Below, piece by piece: positions 20,126-32,406 of a DNA stretch of 64,000 bases; within the stretch, counting starts at the first letter, position 1; every line of letters starts with the position of its first letter. Under the pieces are notes generated by a model. It was given only the letters and a program-made list of their open reading frames with translations, ran no database searches and was not told where the DNA came from. This DNA comes from Sycobia sp. Sy_11. Taxonomy: Eukaryota; Arthropoda; Insecta; Hymenoptera; Epichrysomallidae. The stretch lies in contig JACCIC010000223.1 in assembly GCA_018907035.1 (NCBI GenBank), positions 682,001 through 746,000 of the forward strand, written 5' to 3'. A program made the position numbers and the translations under genes.

Positions 20126-23100
20126 GATTAGTCAATAGGCCAAATACCAGCTCCCTATAAGTCATATATACACATGAGCAGCCATATCGTATCTAAGCAC
20201 CAGCGCTAAGAATTGCAACAGACTCCTCTGATACAGAAGGAGTAAATATTTTAGCAATTCGAAAAGCATACCTGATTGAAAATCACAACACCTTTGGTGA
20301 AAACAAGTTTCCAACTGATCGGACAATAATTTCAAGTTTTTTCAAAAATAATGTTATTGATGAAATGTGCCCTTGGAAAAGAACAGAATGCATAATGCAA
20401 GCAACACACACCGACATCAATGAATAAAAGTAGACTTGTAGTAAACAGGAGGACAATTTTTCCCCTTTTTCTTTAACACCTTTTCGAAAAACAAGAACCA
20501 GCTCCCTTAGAACATAGCAAGTGCATGAAACTACTGCATAGGTTAACTGTAGCAGACAGAATTTTAAAAATCACTTTTATTACAAAACCAGTTAAGATTT
20601 TGCAAATCTGTCAAGTGCATCAGATTCAAGACCATCTCAACATATAGGGAAACAATTTTTAAGGAAATGCATTGAAAAATAAAGAAATTAAAAAAAATAA
20701 GTTGCTGTCAAAACAGCACAACGAACGTTTCCCCCAGTAGGCATTGATACTGCCTCACCTTTACTCAGCGAGTAACGAGGAGAACGTAATTGTACGTAAA
20801 ACATAGAATTGGAGAACAAGTAAGTTTAAGCAGCAGGGTATGTGGAGAAGGTGAGATAGTGTATCTTGGAAGGCCAGTATAACCTATACATTGCATGTGT
20901 ATCACAGATGCTGAAAAATTGAAAGGAGCAAAAACACAGGAACGAAGTGGAATTTTTCTATTCTAATAAGTGCTCCTAGTTTATAATAATACGTATAATC
21001 TATAATATAATAAAAAAATAAAAAAATAAAAAAATAAAAAAATAAACGTATAATAATATAATAAAAATCATTTTTAGAAGGATAAGCAAATAATTTCAAA
21101 TTTTCAGCTAAATACTGACGTGCCTGGTGCGAGGCTTTATAAAAGGTGCATACCAAAATGCCGATAATTATTCAAGACAACAGAAAACAAGAAGAGAGGA
21201 TAGTAATAAGTGACTAACATACTAAGTTGTGAATTTACAACATATAAAACGACTAACATCAATATTAATCAAAGGCTAATTCACACAAAAAAGAGAATAA
21301 CTAATTATGATAAATAAATAAAAGTGAAAAAAATAACAAAGAAGGCTACGTATGGATAAGTAAACAATAATAAATAACCATAATTAAATTAATAAGAATT
21401 AGTTAAAATAGTGACAATAAAAAAAGAGTGAAATTGAAAAGAGAGTGAAGCGAATAACGCTATTTATCAAATCAAATAGCAGTTACCAGTTATAAAACCT
21501 TCATGATGTGTAAACAAATTATGATTTATATATAAATAATTCTTGAACAAGTAAAGCTTTTCTTTGAGTTCATTCTCCTTTTTCAAGCTTGAAAACTTGG
21601 AGATCTGACGCTTCATCTATAAAGAACTTGCAAGTGTCATGAAGTTTACTGAAACTTAAACTATTTCAAAGATAGTCATAATCTCATCGCAATAGTGAAT
21701 TCAAATAATATAAATATAGTAAACAACACTATCAATCAAGAGAAGGTCTATGTAATTAAACACCTTTTCTTCTCTATGATTTCTCCTTTATTTTATTGAA
21801 TACATTTAACCACAACACATAAGGAGAAATAATATAGATATACAATTCTATTAAAATGACTGAATAGTAACTAAACATATACTAGGCAATGGTCATTCAA
21901 ATAATATAAATAATAATAAATAATCTAAACGTCAAAATAAAATATTATACGCATAAAATAAAATAGATAAGTATGACCAAATACAAATAAATAACAACAT
22001 GAACCACATGCATCAATAGATGGGAGCAAACACATGATCAATATATTTACCCTCAACCAATCACATGACTGGCTATGAAGTATAACTGAAAATTCTTTTT
22101 CTGCAGGATTTAATATAAATTACTTTAAAATTAGTGGTAAATCATTTTAATATAAAGGATACAAACTTAATTGGCCGAACAATATAAAATAATGTCAACG
22201 ATATGACTAAATAACAGAAATGACAAGAACAAGAAAAACAGAAATTTTAAGATGATCAACTATTTACGACCAAATCAAACTCTTTTAATTTACAACAAGA
22301 GTGGTGGTTTAGGAATCATAATACTATCACTGTCAATAAATATTGAAGATAATATAGATAAATAATATTATCAGCATTAGGGATAAATAGATAATATTGG
22401 AGATGTGAATAACCAACAGACTAGAGTATGAAAGAGATTAGTATAATTTATAAGCACATATTTATCATAACTAGTGATTATTAACAGACATTAAACCCAA
22501 GAAAAAATTAATCAAATTAAATAACAATTTTTAAAGAACAAAAAAAATAATTAAAAATTAAACTATAAGATGGTGAAACACTCTTTTTATGATATAAAAT
22601 ATACAATAGTACAAGTGCTATACAGGAATACCAAACAATACATTCTAGTTATTAACATTGACATCATTAATAACTAACCCAATTAAAGAAATAAGCTATG
22701 CGTTGTGAAGGATAATTATTGACATAAACGTATCATAATGTCAATATAATGTTAACATAAATTGTTAACATTAACATAAGTATTAATACAACTACATAAC
22801 TTAGTAGAAGTAAACCAGAATAGAAGAACATTCAGAACAATAATATAATATAATAATAATAACATTATTATATAATAACAATAATATTACAGACATAGAA
22901 AAATCAAAGGACGAACTGAAAATAATATTAGGAGATAATAGTAACATTATCTAATATTAATGTTATCATAAAATTGTTATAATTTTTCCATAATAATAAT
23001 TTTATAAAATAGTAATAACAGTATCTAATAATAGTAATAAACAAATAAACAACTTAAAATATTAGAATAATTAAACGTTTGTTTTAGTAAAGTTCCTAAA

Positions 23101-23616
23101 TATAGTATAATAAGAAGAGAATATAACAACAGTAATATTAAATAATAGTACTAATATCATTTAATAACAATAGTACTATATGTTAAACGACATCAGAAAA
23201 TATGGTGATACTAAATCATTAGAATACACTAAAATTTTAGAATAAATAAATAAAAACTTTTAGTTAAGATTGCTGAATGCAGCATACCAAAAAAATATAT
23301 ATAAATAAAGGATAAGAATTGTTTATTAGCCTTATTTATCTATCATATTTATTATCTACTATCGTTATTTATAAACGAGTTATAGAAAAAAACATTTATA
23401 TAGTAACTTGTACAAAAAGAAATTAAACATAGTTTAAGACATTAACACCTAAAGGCGGGTGCTATGAACAGATAGACACGATCATCGGTCGTTATTAATA
23501 GTATAACAACCTCATTTTAAGTACATCGTAATGATTATCGTCTCCTGATAAACAATAGAAAAAAAGGGATTCCCTCGATTTCACAGAATTATATCTGTAC
23601 ACATTGATTGACTTGC

Positions 23617-25326
23617 TTGACATGGATCAGCGAGAAACCGCTAACATCATGCGGGAACAGGATAAAAATCCTGGACAGGATTACTCCGACATTACCAAAA
23701 TTTCAGATGCCTTCAGCTCGACAGCTCTTGAGGTAGATCACTCGCCACAGATACCCGCTGGCCCCTCGAAACAGCTAAACACCCAAGAAGGAGATAACAA
23801 CCCGACGGGACAATCCCGTACAGCAAATAGCAGCGGGACTCGGGTACTTCCCGGGACCGTGGTCACTGCAACGCGGCCACAGCATGGATCTGGCAGGAAA
23901 TATGGAGATTCCCCCCAGCCACAGCAGACAGCTGGCCGTATATGCGAGGCATGTGACCCTACCAACACTCAGCAATGCTAATGCAGTACCCGAAAACGTA
24001 CTCAAACCCACTCATTTACCGCCAGAAAAGCAGACAGCCCCCTCAGAAGAAAGACAGATGACCTCGAATAGATCGTTTGAGAATACTTACTTGAAGGAAA
24101 CGCGCACTGGGCAGTTATTACAATAGTGGCGCATATAATTTACGGGAGTTCCTCGAGAAGACGTCGAGGAGTTCATTGAGGTAACAAGTAGAGGAAACAA
24201 TGAATAGTTTGGAGATCCCAGCAACGGATATACTAAAACTAATCCCCGGGATCCTGAGTGGAGCAGCACGAATCTGGGCCAGACCTCTTTACAAAAATTG
24301 GCGGACGTTAGAGTAGTTCAAAACCGTTTTGCGCCGTCAATCTAGACCAATTGACTATACGCTACGATTAGAGGAAGAGCTACGCGATCGAACGCAAGGT
24401 TCTAAAGGACCAATAGGTTCGGATCTCCGGGCCGTATGCGTCTTGATCGATAAGATGGCGGCTGCGCTAGCCGTCGAAACACAGCTGGACCGTATCTATC
24501 GAAACTTACATCCTTCGTGCATAGATAAAATCGATAGAGGTGGTTTTAAATCAATAGATGAGTTGTAACTGATCGGACAGCAAATATAATTGAAAAAATA
24601 GCTCACGCGGAGATATAGAAAGTGATCACTTGTAGAGGACTGCATGGTGAGTACAGCAGCATACTCCGCATCAGAAAGAACGAGCAAACGCTCTAGGTTA
24701 GCAGCCATCGAAAATGATAAATCATCGACCAACAAAAAGACCGTGATAATAGAGGAGCCATCGGCCCTGATACTAACCAGATGCATCAACGAAGAACCAC
24801 GTCAAAACAACCACCGACAGGAGCCGAGAAGAAATTACAGTCCGGCGCTCAACGGTACCAGCGCCACCCAAAGATCGCTCACCATCCCCCAGATACCGAT
24901 ACCCCCAACCACCCCCTCGTTACCAGTCTCCATCACGCTCCCGCAATAGATACACCTCACCACATACGTTCAAAAGAATGTCGTCCAGCCATACCTCTCG
25001 GAGCACCTCTCAGTATCCAGCTAACGACAGCAATTGTACTCAAGTTCGACAACGGCGACTACGAACACCCGATCGCGAATATCGATCGTCAAGCAACAAC
25101 AACAGCTGAAACTACAACAACAACAACAACTACACACGTCAAACCGAACGGCCACCCAGATTATCGAGCCGAGAATACAAAGGAAGCGATCAAAGAGATC
25201 GCAATAAACAGCGATCACCGGCTAGACGAGACAATAACAGAACTGCTCGCAACGACTACCGTTCGGCACGACTTGACAACGCAAACTATAACAGTAGACA
25301 GCAGACAGAAAACTCAAGGCCTTACT
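23617..25326 (+). pseudogene. Gag of gypsy-3, broken
   Basis: Starts MDQRETANIMREQD at 23617. Gag forms the virus-like particle. An N-terminal Gln/Pro/Ser-rich domain (about 120 residues) is followed after frameshifts by TYLKETRTGQLL (24088-24123), a capsid stretch at 24130-24330, and DRTQGSKGPIGSDLRAVCVL...IYRNLHPS at 24380-24560. These segments are collinear with gypsy-4 gag. Stops after QLLQ and elsewhere show decay. A Thr/His-rich linker (24781-25320) leads to the zinc knuckles. Confidence 0.7.
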
Positions 25327-25470
25327 GGACATGTAATGATCCGGGAAATTGGGCAGACAGGTGTCCTGATAGGAAGTACCTGCTTTGCTACAACTGTGGC
25401 CAGAAAAATGTTACAACGCAAAACTGTCAACGATGTGGCCCAAAAAGTAAGCCAGCGTTACCTGCTTTTT
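25327..25470 (+). pseudogene. Double zinc knuckle of gypsy-3 gag
   Basis: One frame reads a CNDPGNWADRC-type first knuckle and then CYNCGQKNVTTQNC with QRC following, matching the gypsy-4 layout CYNCGENNVTTMNCPRC. This is the RNA-binding nucleocapsid. It ends the recognisable gag. Confidence 0.7.
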
Positions 25471-25690
25471 GAGGTGTTGGCTTTGACCATACTATATATA
25501 CATAAAAAATGTATAAAATAAATAAAGAAAATTTTTTTATGTACTGCAGGAGTGTGTTTATTAAGCATTTGAAATCCTACATCCATATCTTCATTAGCAT
25601 TCTCAGAAATATTTCACAAAAATAGCGTTTTTTTCAAGGATCTAAAGTAGAATACTGCCTTAAACCACCTATTACCTGAACCGAGCGCAA
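25471..25690. other. AT-rich insert where the gypsy-3 protease should be
   Basis: About 220 bases with TATATATACATAAAAAATG and AATAAATAAAGAAAA, unrelated to the flanking pol. In gypsy-4 this interval contains a protease of about 130 codons; here no DTG/DSG or ILGM motif exists. The homology to gypsy-4 resumes near 25690 with GHRPTKQRLRRI. I infer replacement or insertion plus deletion. Confidence 0.55.
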
Positions 25691-26300
25691 AGCTTTAGCT
25701 ATCCTGCATGATCCGCATCAGATAGACGTGCAGGGACATCGCCCTACAAAACAGCGCTTACGGCGAATCCGAGATAAGCTGCTGAAGCAGGCGCACGCTG
25801 AAATTGATCGACTACTAGCGGGGGCATCATTGAACCATCTGAGAGTCCATGGAATAGTTGCCTCGTAATGGTGCCTAAAAAGGACGGCAAAATTATATTT
25901 TCTATTGATTACCGGACGGTCAACGCCATTACCAGGAAGGGCGCATATCCATTACCACATATGGACGTCCTTCTGGATAACCTAAGGTATGTTATGTATT
26001 CGTCGAAAATCGACCTACGCCAAGCCTACCATCAAATCCCACTGGGCCTAAAAAGCAAGGAGATCACCGCCTTCACTGTCCCACAAAAGGGCCTTTTTCA
26101 GTATAAGCGTCTGCCTTATGGACTGACAAATGCCCCCGCCATATTATAGAGAGGTATGGACCTCGTCTTCGGACCGTATTGGCAACCATACGTCTTCGTT
26201 TACATGGATGACAATATTGTCGCCACGAAGACTTTCAAGCAGCATACTCGAGAACAAAAGCGGTAATTAAGTCTCCAAATCAACAGAGAGAAATCCAAGT
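25690..26300 (+). pseudogene. Reverse transcriptase remnant (gypsy-3)
   Basis: RT copies element RNA into DNA. The main frame is open at 25868-26149 (VPKKDGKIIFSIDYRTVNAI, YPLPHMDVLLDNL, KIDLRQAYHQIPL, PQKGLFQYKRLPYGL) and continues in frame after one TAG (26147-26149) to YMDD at 26201-26212. Thus the fingers, palm and catalytic Asp pair remain. Upstream the frame shifts before VPKKDG. One further stop follows near 26260, with thumb homology in another frame (about 26270-26400). Confidence 0.85.
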
Positions 26301-27000
26301 TTTGCTGCCCGAAGGTCAAATACCTGGGATACATCGTAGACGAGGACGGGCTTCGCACCGATCAGGAGAAAATTCGCCCCGTAAGCGAATACTCGAGGCC
26401 TACTAATCTGAGACAATTGCGGGCCTTTCTAGGCATGGTCGGGTGGTATGCTCGGTTCATAAAAGACCTTGAAAACATCAAGCTGCCCCTCACAAAGCTA
26501 CTGAAAGAAATATCAAATGGCACTGGGGACAGGCGCAATAGGAAGCTTTTGATAAGCTCCGCATACTGTTGACGCAAGCTCCAATACTAGCTCGCCCCAT
26601 GCAAAACGAACCTTATATCCTGCAAACAGACGCAAGTACCTACGTCCTCGCGGCGGTTCTAAAGCCAAAACAATCGAGGCGAAGGGAGCCCAATCGCGTA
26701 TGCAAACCGGACACTTACCCAGGCAGAATCAAATTATACGGTTACCGAAAAGGAATGTCTAGCTGTCTTATGGCCCGTTGAAAAGTTTGGCGGTTACTTG
26801 CTAGGTGAAAAGTTCACTGTCATAAGAGACCACAGTAGCCTAAAATGGCTCTACACACTCAAAGATCAAACAGACCGCCGAGCAAGATGAGCAACTGCAT
26901 TGCAGGTGTATTATATGACAATAGTGCCCTGAAAAGTAGCATTATATTATGTACCTGAGATTACATTACATTATGTACAGATGCCGTCTCAAGATCCCCC
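26301..27000 (+). pseudogene. RT connection and RNase H remnant (gypsy-3)
   Basis: Pieces in several frames: an IPGIHRRRGRASHRSGE region that is the shifted thumb, then QAPILARPMQNEPYILQTDAS (RNase H catalytic Asp in QTDAS) at 26569-26640, an AYANRTLTQAESNYTVTEKE block in another frame, HSSLKWLYTLKDQT, and a degenerate end near DAVSRSP. RNase H degrades the RNA template. Frame changes make it non-functional. Confidence 0.7.
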
Positions 27001-28090
27001 TAACACCCCGAATCCCCTACCGCAACCCGTGCGACCATCGAGGATGACAACTGGTACAAGACTAAAACCAAAGAAATCACAGAACACGCGGAAAAATACT
27101 CCGACTGGAGAATAACGACGGCCTCATTTACAAGCACCGCCCAAATGAGCTTACGCACATATTAGTCAAAAACGAGGAAGACTGAAAGCTAGTAGTATCG
27201 CTGAGTGACAGAGAAAGAGTGAATTACTACTGCCCTGGAATGTGAAGAGATGTACACCAGTACGTGAAACACTACCCGCAATGCAAAATTTATAAGGTAT
27301 CTCAACGCGGGTCCACAGAATTAATAGAAGGGCCGTGGATCAGCATTACAGCAGACATTATGGGGCCCTTCCCAGCTAGTAAGAGACAGTGTAAGTACCT
27401 CCTCGTATTTCAGGACTTATTCACCAAATACGTAGAACACAGCCCGCTTAAAAGAGCGAACGATCAAACAATCGCTAAAGTATTTGAGGAGCAAATAATC
27501 TTCAAATGGGGTTTTCCGAAGTACTGAATAACAGACAACGGTACGGAATTTGCGAACAATTAGCTCAAGACCAAGCTAACCGAACTGCGCGTTACACACC
27601 AACTAATAGCACGATACCATGCCCAGGCAAACCTAGCAGAATGGGCGAAAAGAGTGATCAAAACGATGATAGCCACATTCATCAAGAACGACCACAAAGA
27701 TTCGGACTTATACCTCCCAGAACTAGCATTTGCAATGAATACCATTGTGCACACGAGCACACAAGCGTCGCCGGTCTTTTTGAATTTCGGGCGCAACCCG
27801 CGCCAAATCCCGACCTGCCGACAATCTCAGGGAGCGTCGTTGCAAATGGAAAGTTTATCACCAGCGGGTTGGTTGAGTCGTATGAAAAGGTTGCCGACAA
27901 TTCATATGATGGTGAAAGACCACTTAAGTATCGCTAGCCAAAAGTAGACTAAATATTATAACAACGGCCGAAGCCAAGAGAACTTTCATGTGAATGACTG
28001 GGTGTACAGACGAAACCACGTCCTATCATCAGGCCCAGATAAATTTGCGGCAAAATTAGCGCCCAAATTTGTAGCACCCAGTCAAATCGC
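27001..28090 (+). pseudogene. Integrase of gypsy-3, DDE triad intact, stops present
   Basis: The second half of the zinc finger (YPQCKIYK) is at about 27270-27295. The core is one frame: Asp at 27354-27356 (TADIMG), Asp at 27534-27536 (ITDNGTEF) and Glu at 27639-27641, 35 residues on. A TGA at 27525-27527 interrupts it and the residues around the Glu are unusual (LAEWAK). The post-core segment SPVFLNFGRNPRQIPTCRQSQG and the VYRRNHVLSSGPDKFAAKLAPKF end follow. Confidence 0.85.
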
Positions 28091-29350
28091 GCCAACCAGG
28101 AGGGACAAGTATTCCAAGGAATCATGCCTCCGATCAAGGAGAAACGTGGGAGTTCACCCCAACGAACGTAAAAGTACCGTGTGTGCAAGCACGTGCGGGA
28201 TTCCCAATAATAACTCGTCCGACATTAATGCTATAGAAGGGCAGGTTCTGAAAGAACTCGAGCAAGGGCAGACAAATCTTATCGAGTTCAGCGCGGATCG
28301 TTGAGGAGCCAAGAAGCTCGAAAGCTGCAAGGCCTGTCGACGAAGCGTCTTCAAGCTATCCTTAATAGACGATCGATGTAAATGAAATAGATAATGTCAC
28401 CCCTGAAAATGTCAGCTCGACCATCCTTATCGAACAACCCGCACACCGACAGTGTCACAATCATGCTATTGACTCTTACCGCTGAGAACGACGGAAGCCG
28501 CGGAGTAGTAAATGCACAGGAGTGCGCACGTCCGGAAAGACGCAAAACTACAACACTAGAAAAAGTAGAGGAAGAATAAAGAGAAAACAAGTAACATGAA
28601 ACGTATTAGATCTACAATCCGTTTACTCAGAGATACGAGGATCTTGGGGAAAAGATCGCGGTGGACAAGAGTGATAGCGATGACTTCCATAAGACGCGGA
28701 CGCTAGAGGCGTCCCGTAGAAAGATGTTAGTACGACGAAACCCGCGAGACGCAATAGCATACACATCCACGCGACAAATCAGATTAATCTCCCCCTTACT
28801 GTATCAACCAGGCCCGAAAATCCGTCAACCCGCTTCCAAAAAGTAGCTTGTATATAAAGCAGCTGCTCCAATTGTGTATGTAAGCACAACAGAGGACGGC
28901 GAGGTGCGCCTATATCATGGCGACCGTTGCGCCTTCATGCGATCGGTCGCAACACAAAAGACAGGCCGTTGGAAAACCCGACCAAAATACCAAGGTGACA
29001 AAAAAACAACGGAGCAGGAAAAGATTATAATACCCACGCGGTATTAAACAGCTGACGATAACAAGGCCGGGGTTGACAAAGGGAACCCCAGTATAATACC
29101 GTGCCCAGGGGTACCTCCAACATGGAATCCGTTCAAGCTACCGACACCAACGATGCGAAGAACTGCCTCACTGGTAGCAAGCATCGAACGGCTATCAGAT
29201 GAGCCGCAAGCGACGCATAATACCGCTAGCAGGAGCACTACGGGTCCTAATGGACCCACAGTTGCACAAACCTTGCAAGAGGTGGCAAGCGCGACGAGAA
29301 ATACGCAGCCGGTTATGATCCTCATACCAGGGGTAAAGGTTTATATGCAA
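28091..29350 (+). pseudogene. Post-pol coding region (ORF3) of gypsy-3
   Basis: Downstream of integrase, several plus-strand pieces are shared with gypsy-4: LKELEQGQTNLIEFSAD (about 28249), RPERRKTTTLEK (28529), and a block at 28874-28957 with GEVRLYHGDRCAFMRSVATQ. The last matches gypsy-4 at 23 of 28 residues with mainly synonymous differences. It then runs to a Ser/Thr-rich piece ending near 29350. I recognise no signal peptide, transmembrane segment or furin site, so I do not call it env. Function unknown. Frame breaks occur throughout. Confidence 0.6.
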
Positions 29351-30472
29351 AAGTGATAGTAGACCTAACCTCGCACATAACCTCAAAACTACCAACGCTT
29401 GTACCTGGAAGCATACAAAACGCTAACCCATTACAAATGGCTAATATATATTCCCCCCCAATATCGGCACAAATGACCAAGACAGTTTTCTCAAGACAGT
29501 TACAAATGGCCAATATAGATCCCTCTCAAGACTGGTATAAATGGCTAAGGTACTTTTCGCCAATTAAAAATGCCTAATATACAAAGATACGAATGACATA
29601 TATAGCCTCCCATTTATTAGCTAGTGTACAGGAAAGCCAATAAACCTTGAGCCAACTACGAATGGCCAATATTGTTTCCCCCAATGTCGCCCCTATGATC
29701 CCCGCTAGCCCTACTGCAAAATCAGCCCAGTAGAGAGCGTTGCCAAATGAAATCATGAAAGGGATGACCGAGATACGTAGAATATTAGAGCCAACCCCCT
29801 CGAGTAGAAGCACTACCAAGGCACAGCGTCGGCGGGCGAGGACGCGTGAAAGTAAGTGAGTGCACAATGGCTCGAGAAGGGGATAAAACTACACACCAAA
29901 ACTGTAGCTGACATAATCAGTCGGAACATCCCTAATGATACATGTTGTTTCAGCAGCATAGCTCGACAAGAAGAGAGAAGAAGACGAAAAGGCAGCATAC
30001 CTACGTCACTTACATTGCGAAGCACAAGAAAAAGCGTGCATTACAGAACAAACCGTGCGACTATAAGATATTTTTATTTTAGAGTAGGTTAAGAAACACG
30101 CCGTTAGAAGTAACAGTAGTATTCAGATTAGAATAGGTAGAAACCTTAATTAAAATACTAAATTATTCATAGGTTTAGACTAGAAGGAGATTAGAATAGA
30201 TTTAGGTTCATAAACGAAATTAGAATTTACCGTTATCAATTAACAATAGGAGTAACAATAACAACATTGGTTTATATAAAGTCGCCACAGAATAGCTTCG
30301 GCTCCTGCACGCATCAGCGGGTGTAATCAATAACGTTTAATATCGCCAGAGAATACCCGCTCCACGCGACTAACTTCATTTCCCTTTTCCCCCTTCTCAT
30401 ATCCCCACCATTAATCAGCCCAACACGGCGTACAATAACTACCATTCCGATCACACGCTCCCCGTAAGTTTT
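29351..30472 (+). other. Gypsy-3 3' untranslated region with short repeats
   Basis: Contains six degenerate copies of ACAAATGGCYAATAT (near 29432, 29469, 29500, 29534, 29563, 29655), some readable as QMANI-SP peptides. The rest is AT-rich with no recognised gene up to the PPT. Confidence 0.45.
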
Positions 30473-30485
30473 ACGAGGGGGAGTT
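30473..30485 (+). other. Polypurine tract of gypsy-3
   Basis: A G-rich purine run (GAGGGGGAGT) immediately before the LTR start TGTGACG. The same GGGGGAGTTTG arrangement precedes the LTR at 44271. Confidence 0.75.
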
Positions 30486-31559
30486 TGTGACGATCGTTTT
30501 CGCGGTCGTGTATTTTCGCGACTTCAAAACCACTGCTCTTGCGCGATCGGGATTACCACGTTCGCGAACCGCGAGAGTGCGCGGAGTTCGAACGGGAAAC
30601 GGAGCAACGAAGAGCATAGAAGCGTTCTTTCTCATCCCTGCGAATTCCATCACGGAGAGTGTAGTACTGCACAGCACCATGTTCTAACCTAGAACCACAG
30701 CCCTGGACACTGAGAGGCCAGTGCGCTCGACTTTTTCGGTCCACTACATCTCGACACCGAGCTCAGGCAAGGAGGCTCTTGCCACCAACCGTGCAGCCCG
30801 AGACGTTTCCACGTCTCCCTGGCCGTCGAGACATCCTCGGCATCGCCGCAATGGAGTCGCGAAGAGGTCGAGAGACGCCGCCAGCACCGAGGCCGTCAGC
30901 GAGCGAACGTGCAAAAGAGAGGGAGAGAGAGAGAATTAGAATTAGAATTAAAATTATATTTATTAGAGCCTAAGGACTAGATAAAAATGAGGCAATCCAG
31001 TTAAGCGAAGCATCAGAAAAACCAAAGAGAGCGAACCACCTTCAGCGAAGGACGCCGGCAACGACGAACGAGAGAGAGGGAGAGCGGAAGGCGAATAAGA
31101 GAGCTACAGCTTCCTCGCGGCATGTACTTTTGCCTTAATCTATTGTTATTACATGTCGCTATTCAGACTGCCTTCGCCCACCGTTGCGTGCATCGTTATA
31201 CATTATGCGAAGTCCGTGATTTGCGTAAGCGACCGTTCCCGTCATAATTGTTCCTTCGCGTGTCCATTTCCATATCGTTCCAGTGTAACCGTCTAAGTCA
31301 GTATCTTTCCACGTTGTATTATAGATTCCCCACGCGTCGCCGAACCTGCAAGGAGTGGGTAGCCTACGAGCTACCGTATCATATTGCAACGAGCTTCAGT
31401 ATTTGACCCGAGTTATTCTTTTCGTGTTCCCCCTGTTCCATGTTTCAGTCGCAGCTAGCGTGTGTGCGCAATTAAGAACACACACAGACATACAGGCAGA
31501 TACAGCTACGTGAATAAGCCATTATAAACGGTAAGTGTAATGCCAAAACTGGCGTTACA
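30486..31559 (+). repeat. Gypsy-3 3' LTR
   Basis: Starts TGTGACG and ends CGTTACA, near-perfect short inverted termini; 1,074 bp. Collinear with 16916-17837 apart from a roughly 90-base insertion near 30935-31030. A (TA)n tract follows immediately, so the TSD cannot be read. Confidence 0.85.
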
Positions 31560-31560
31560 A

Positions 31561-31566
31561 TATATG

Positions 31567-31640
<74 letters not shown>

Positions 31641-31655
31641 CATACATACATAGAT
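31561..31655. repeat. (TA)n microsatellite after the gypsy-3 3' LTR
   Basis: An imperfect TA/TATG tract starting at the LTR boundary. Confidence 0.95.
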
Positions 31656-32016
31656 GTACGCTATTGTATGTGTATAAAACAATATTTGTACGCAGTAAAC
31701 CGACTGCTATATGAATTATAACTGTGAAAATTAGAACTAATATTAATTATTATTATTATTAATATTATTATTCTTATAATTATTATTGATATTATTATTG
31801 TTAATATTATTACTGTAAATCGGCAGCTAGTAGCCGATGTTAGACGAGCGGTGAGGATAATAACCGATAATTTTATTATAATAGGGACTGCAAAAGACAA
31901 AATCAGGGAGTTCGTCCAGTGAACCGGCTGATCCGAAGTCGTGTCACTTGATGTTCTCCCGGAGCTATAAACTGTCCAGAGATCAGAAAGATCCTGCCTG
32001 AAATATCCTTCCGAAA

Positions 32017-32214
32017 TTATTAGCTTAATCTGTGTTGCTAAGCGCTCCTCAAAAGACAGACGGTTTGCAATTTTACCTATCCTGAAGTGAACGTGATCCT
32101 GGTTGCGAGGCGCCCCTCAAAAGTCCAGCCGTTCTCTTATTCTAATTAAATTACTGTCCACTTAATTTTTGATCCTGGTTGCAAAACGCTCCTCAAAAGA
32201 CCAGCCAAATTAAG
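32017..32214 (+). repeat. Three degenerate 54-nt hairpin units
   Basis: Units at 32017-32070, 32085-32138 and 32161-32214, each exactly 54 nt, are reverse-complement relatives of the gypsy-5 LTR units. The third pairs perfectly at its ends (CTTAATTT with AAATTAAG), the second at 7 of 8 positions, and the first has lost its outer stem. Confidence 0.75.
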
Positions 32215-32344
32215 CTAACCTTAGTATTAACCTACAGTAAATTCTACCTGCGACGTTTAAATTCCACGCGTGGAAACTTGCATTTGGTATCCGTGCGGTA
32301 AATAGCGCCGAATTAAATAAATGTCGCGGAAACTAGCACAAAAT

Positions 32345-32351
32345 TAGAATC

Positions 32352-32403
<52 letters not shown>
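32345..32403. repeat. (TA)n microsatellite left of solo LTR
   Basis: Pure TA tract ending at the TGTAACG start of the solo LTR. Confidence 0.9.

Positions 32404-32406
<3 letters not shown>

Larger units (their letters stand above)
17858..23616 (+). other. Very long leader of gypsy-3, non-coding
   Basis: About 5.8 kb of AT-rich sequence between PBS and gag start. No sustained reading frame. It contains a 31-bp tandem duplication (about 18651-18712), a degenerate repeat at 18953-19165, microsatellites, an RTE-like tail (19960-20125) and an (A6T)n tract at about 21008-21045. Part of the length is therefore insertions; the rest has the A-rich, C-poor texture also seen at 10725-11560 and 45523-48720. 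Confidence 0.55.
16916..31559 (+). mobile_element. Gypsy-3: plus-strand LTR element with long leader
   Basis: Two same-orientation LTR copies (16916-17837 and 30486-31559) bracket a PBS, a leader of about 5.8 kb containing other insertions, mutated gag, RT, RNase H and integrase remnants, an extra post-pol region and a PPT. The internal coding part is plus-strand throughout and order matches Ty3/gypsy. The LTRs have visibly diverged (substitutions plus a roughly 90-base insertion in the 3' copy), so the insertion is old. Confidence 0.75.
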
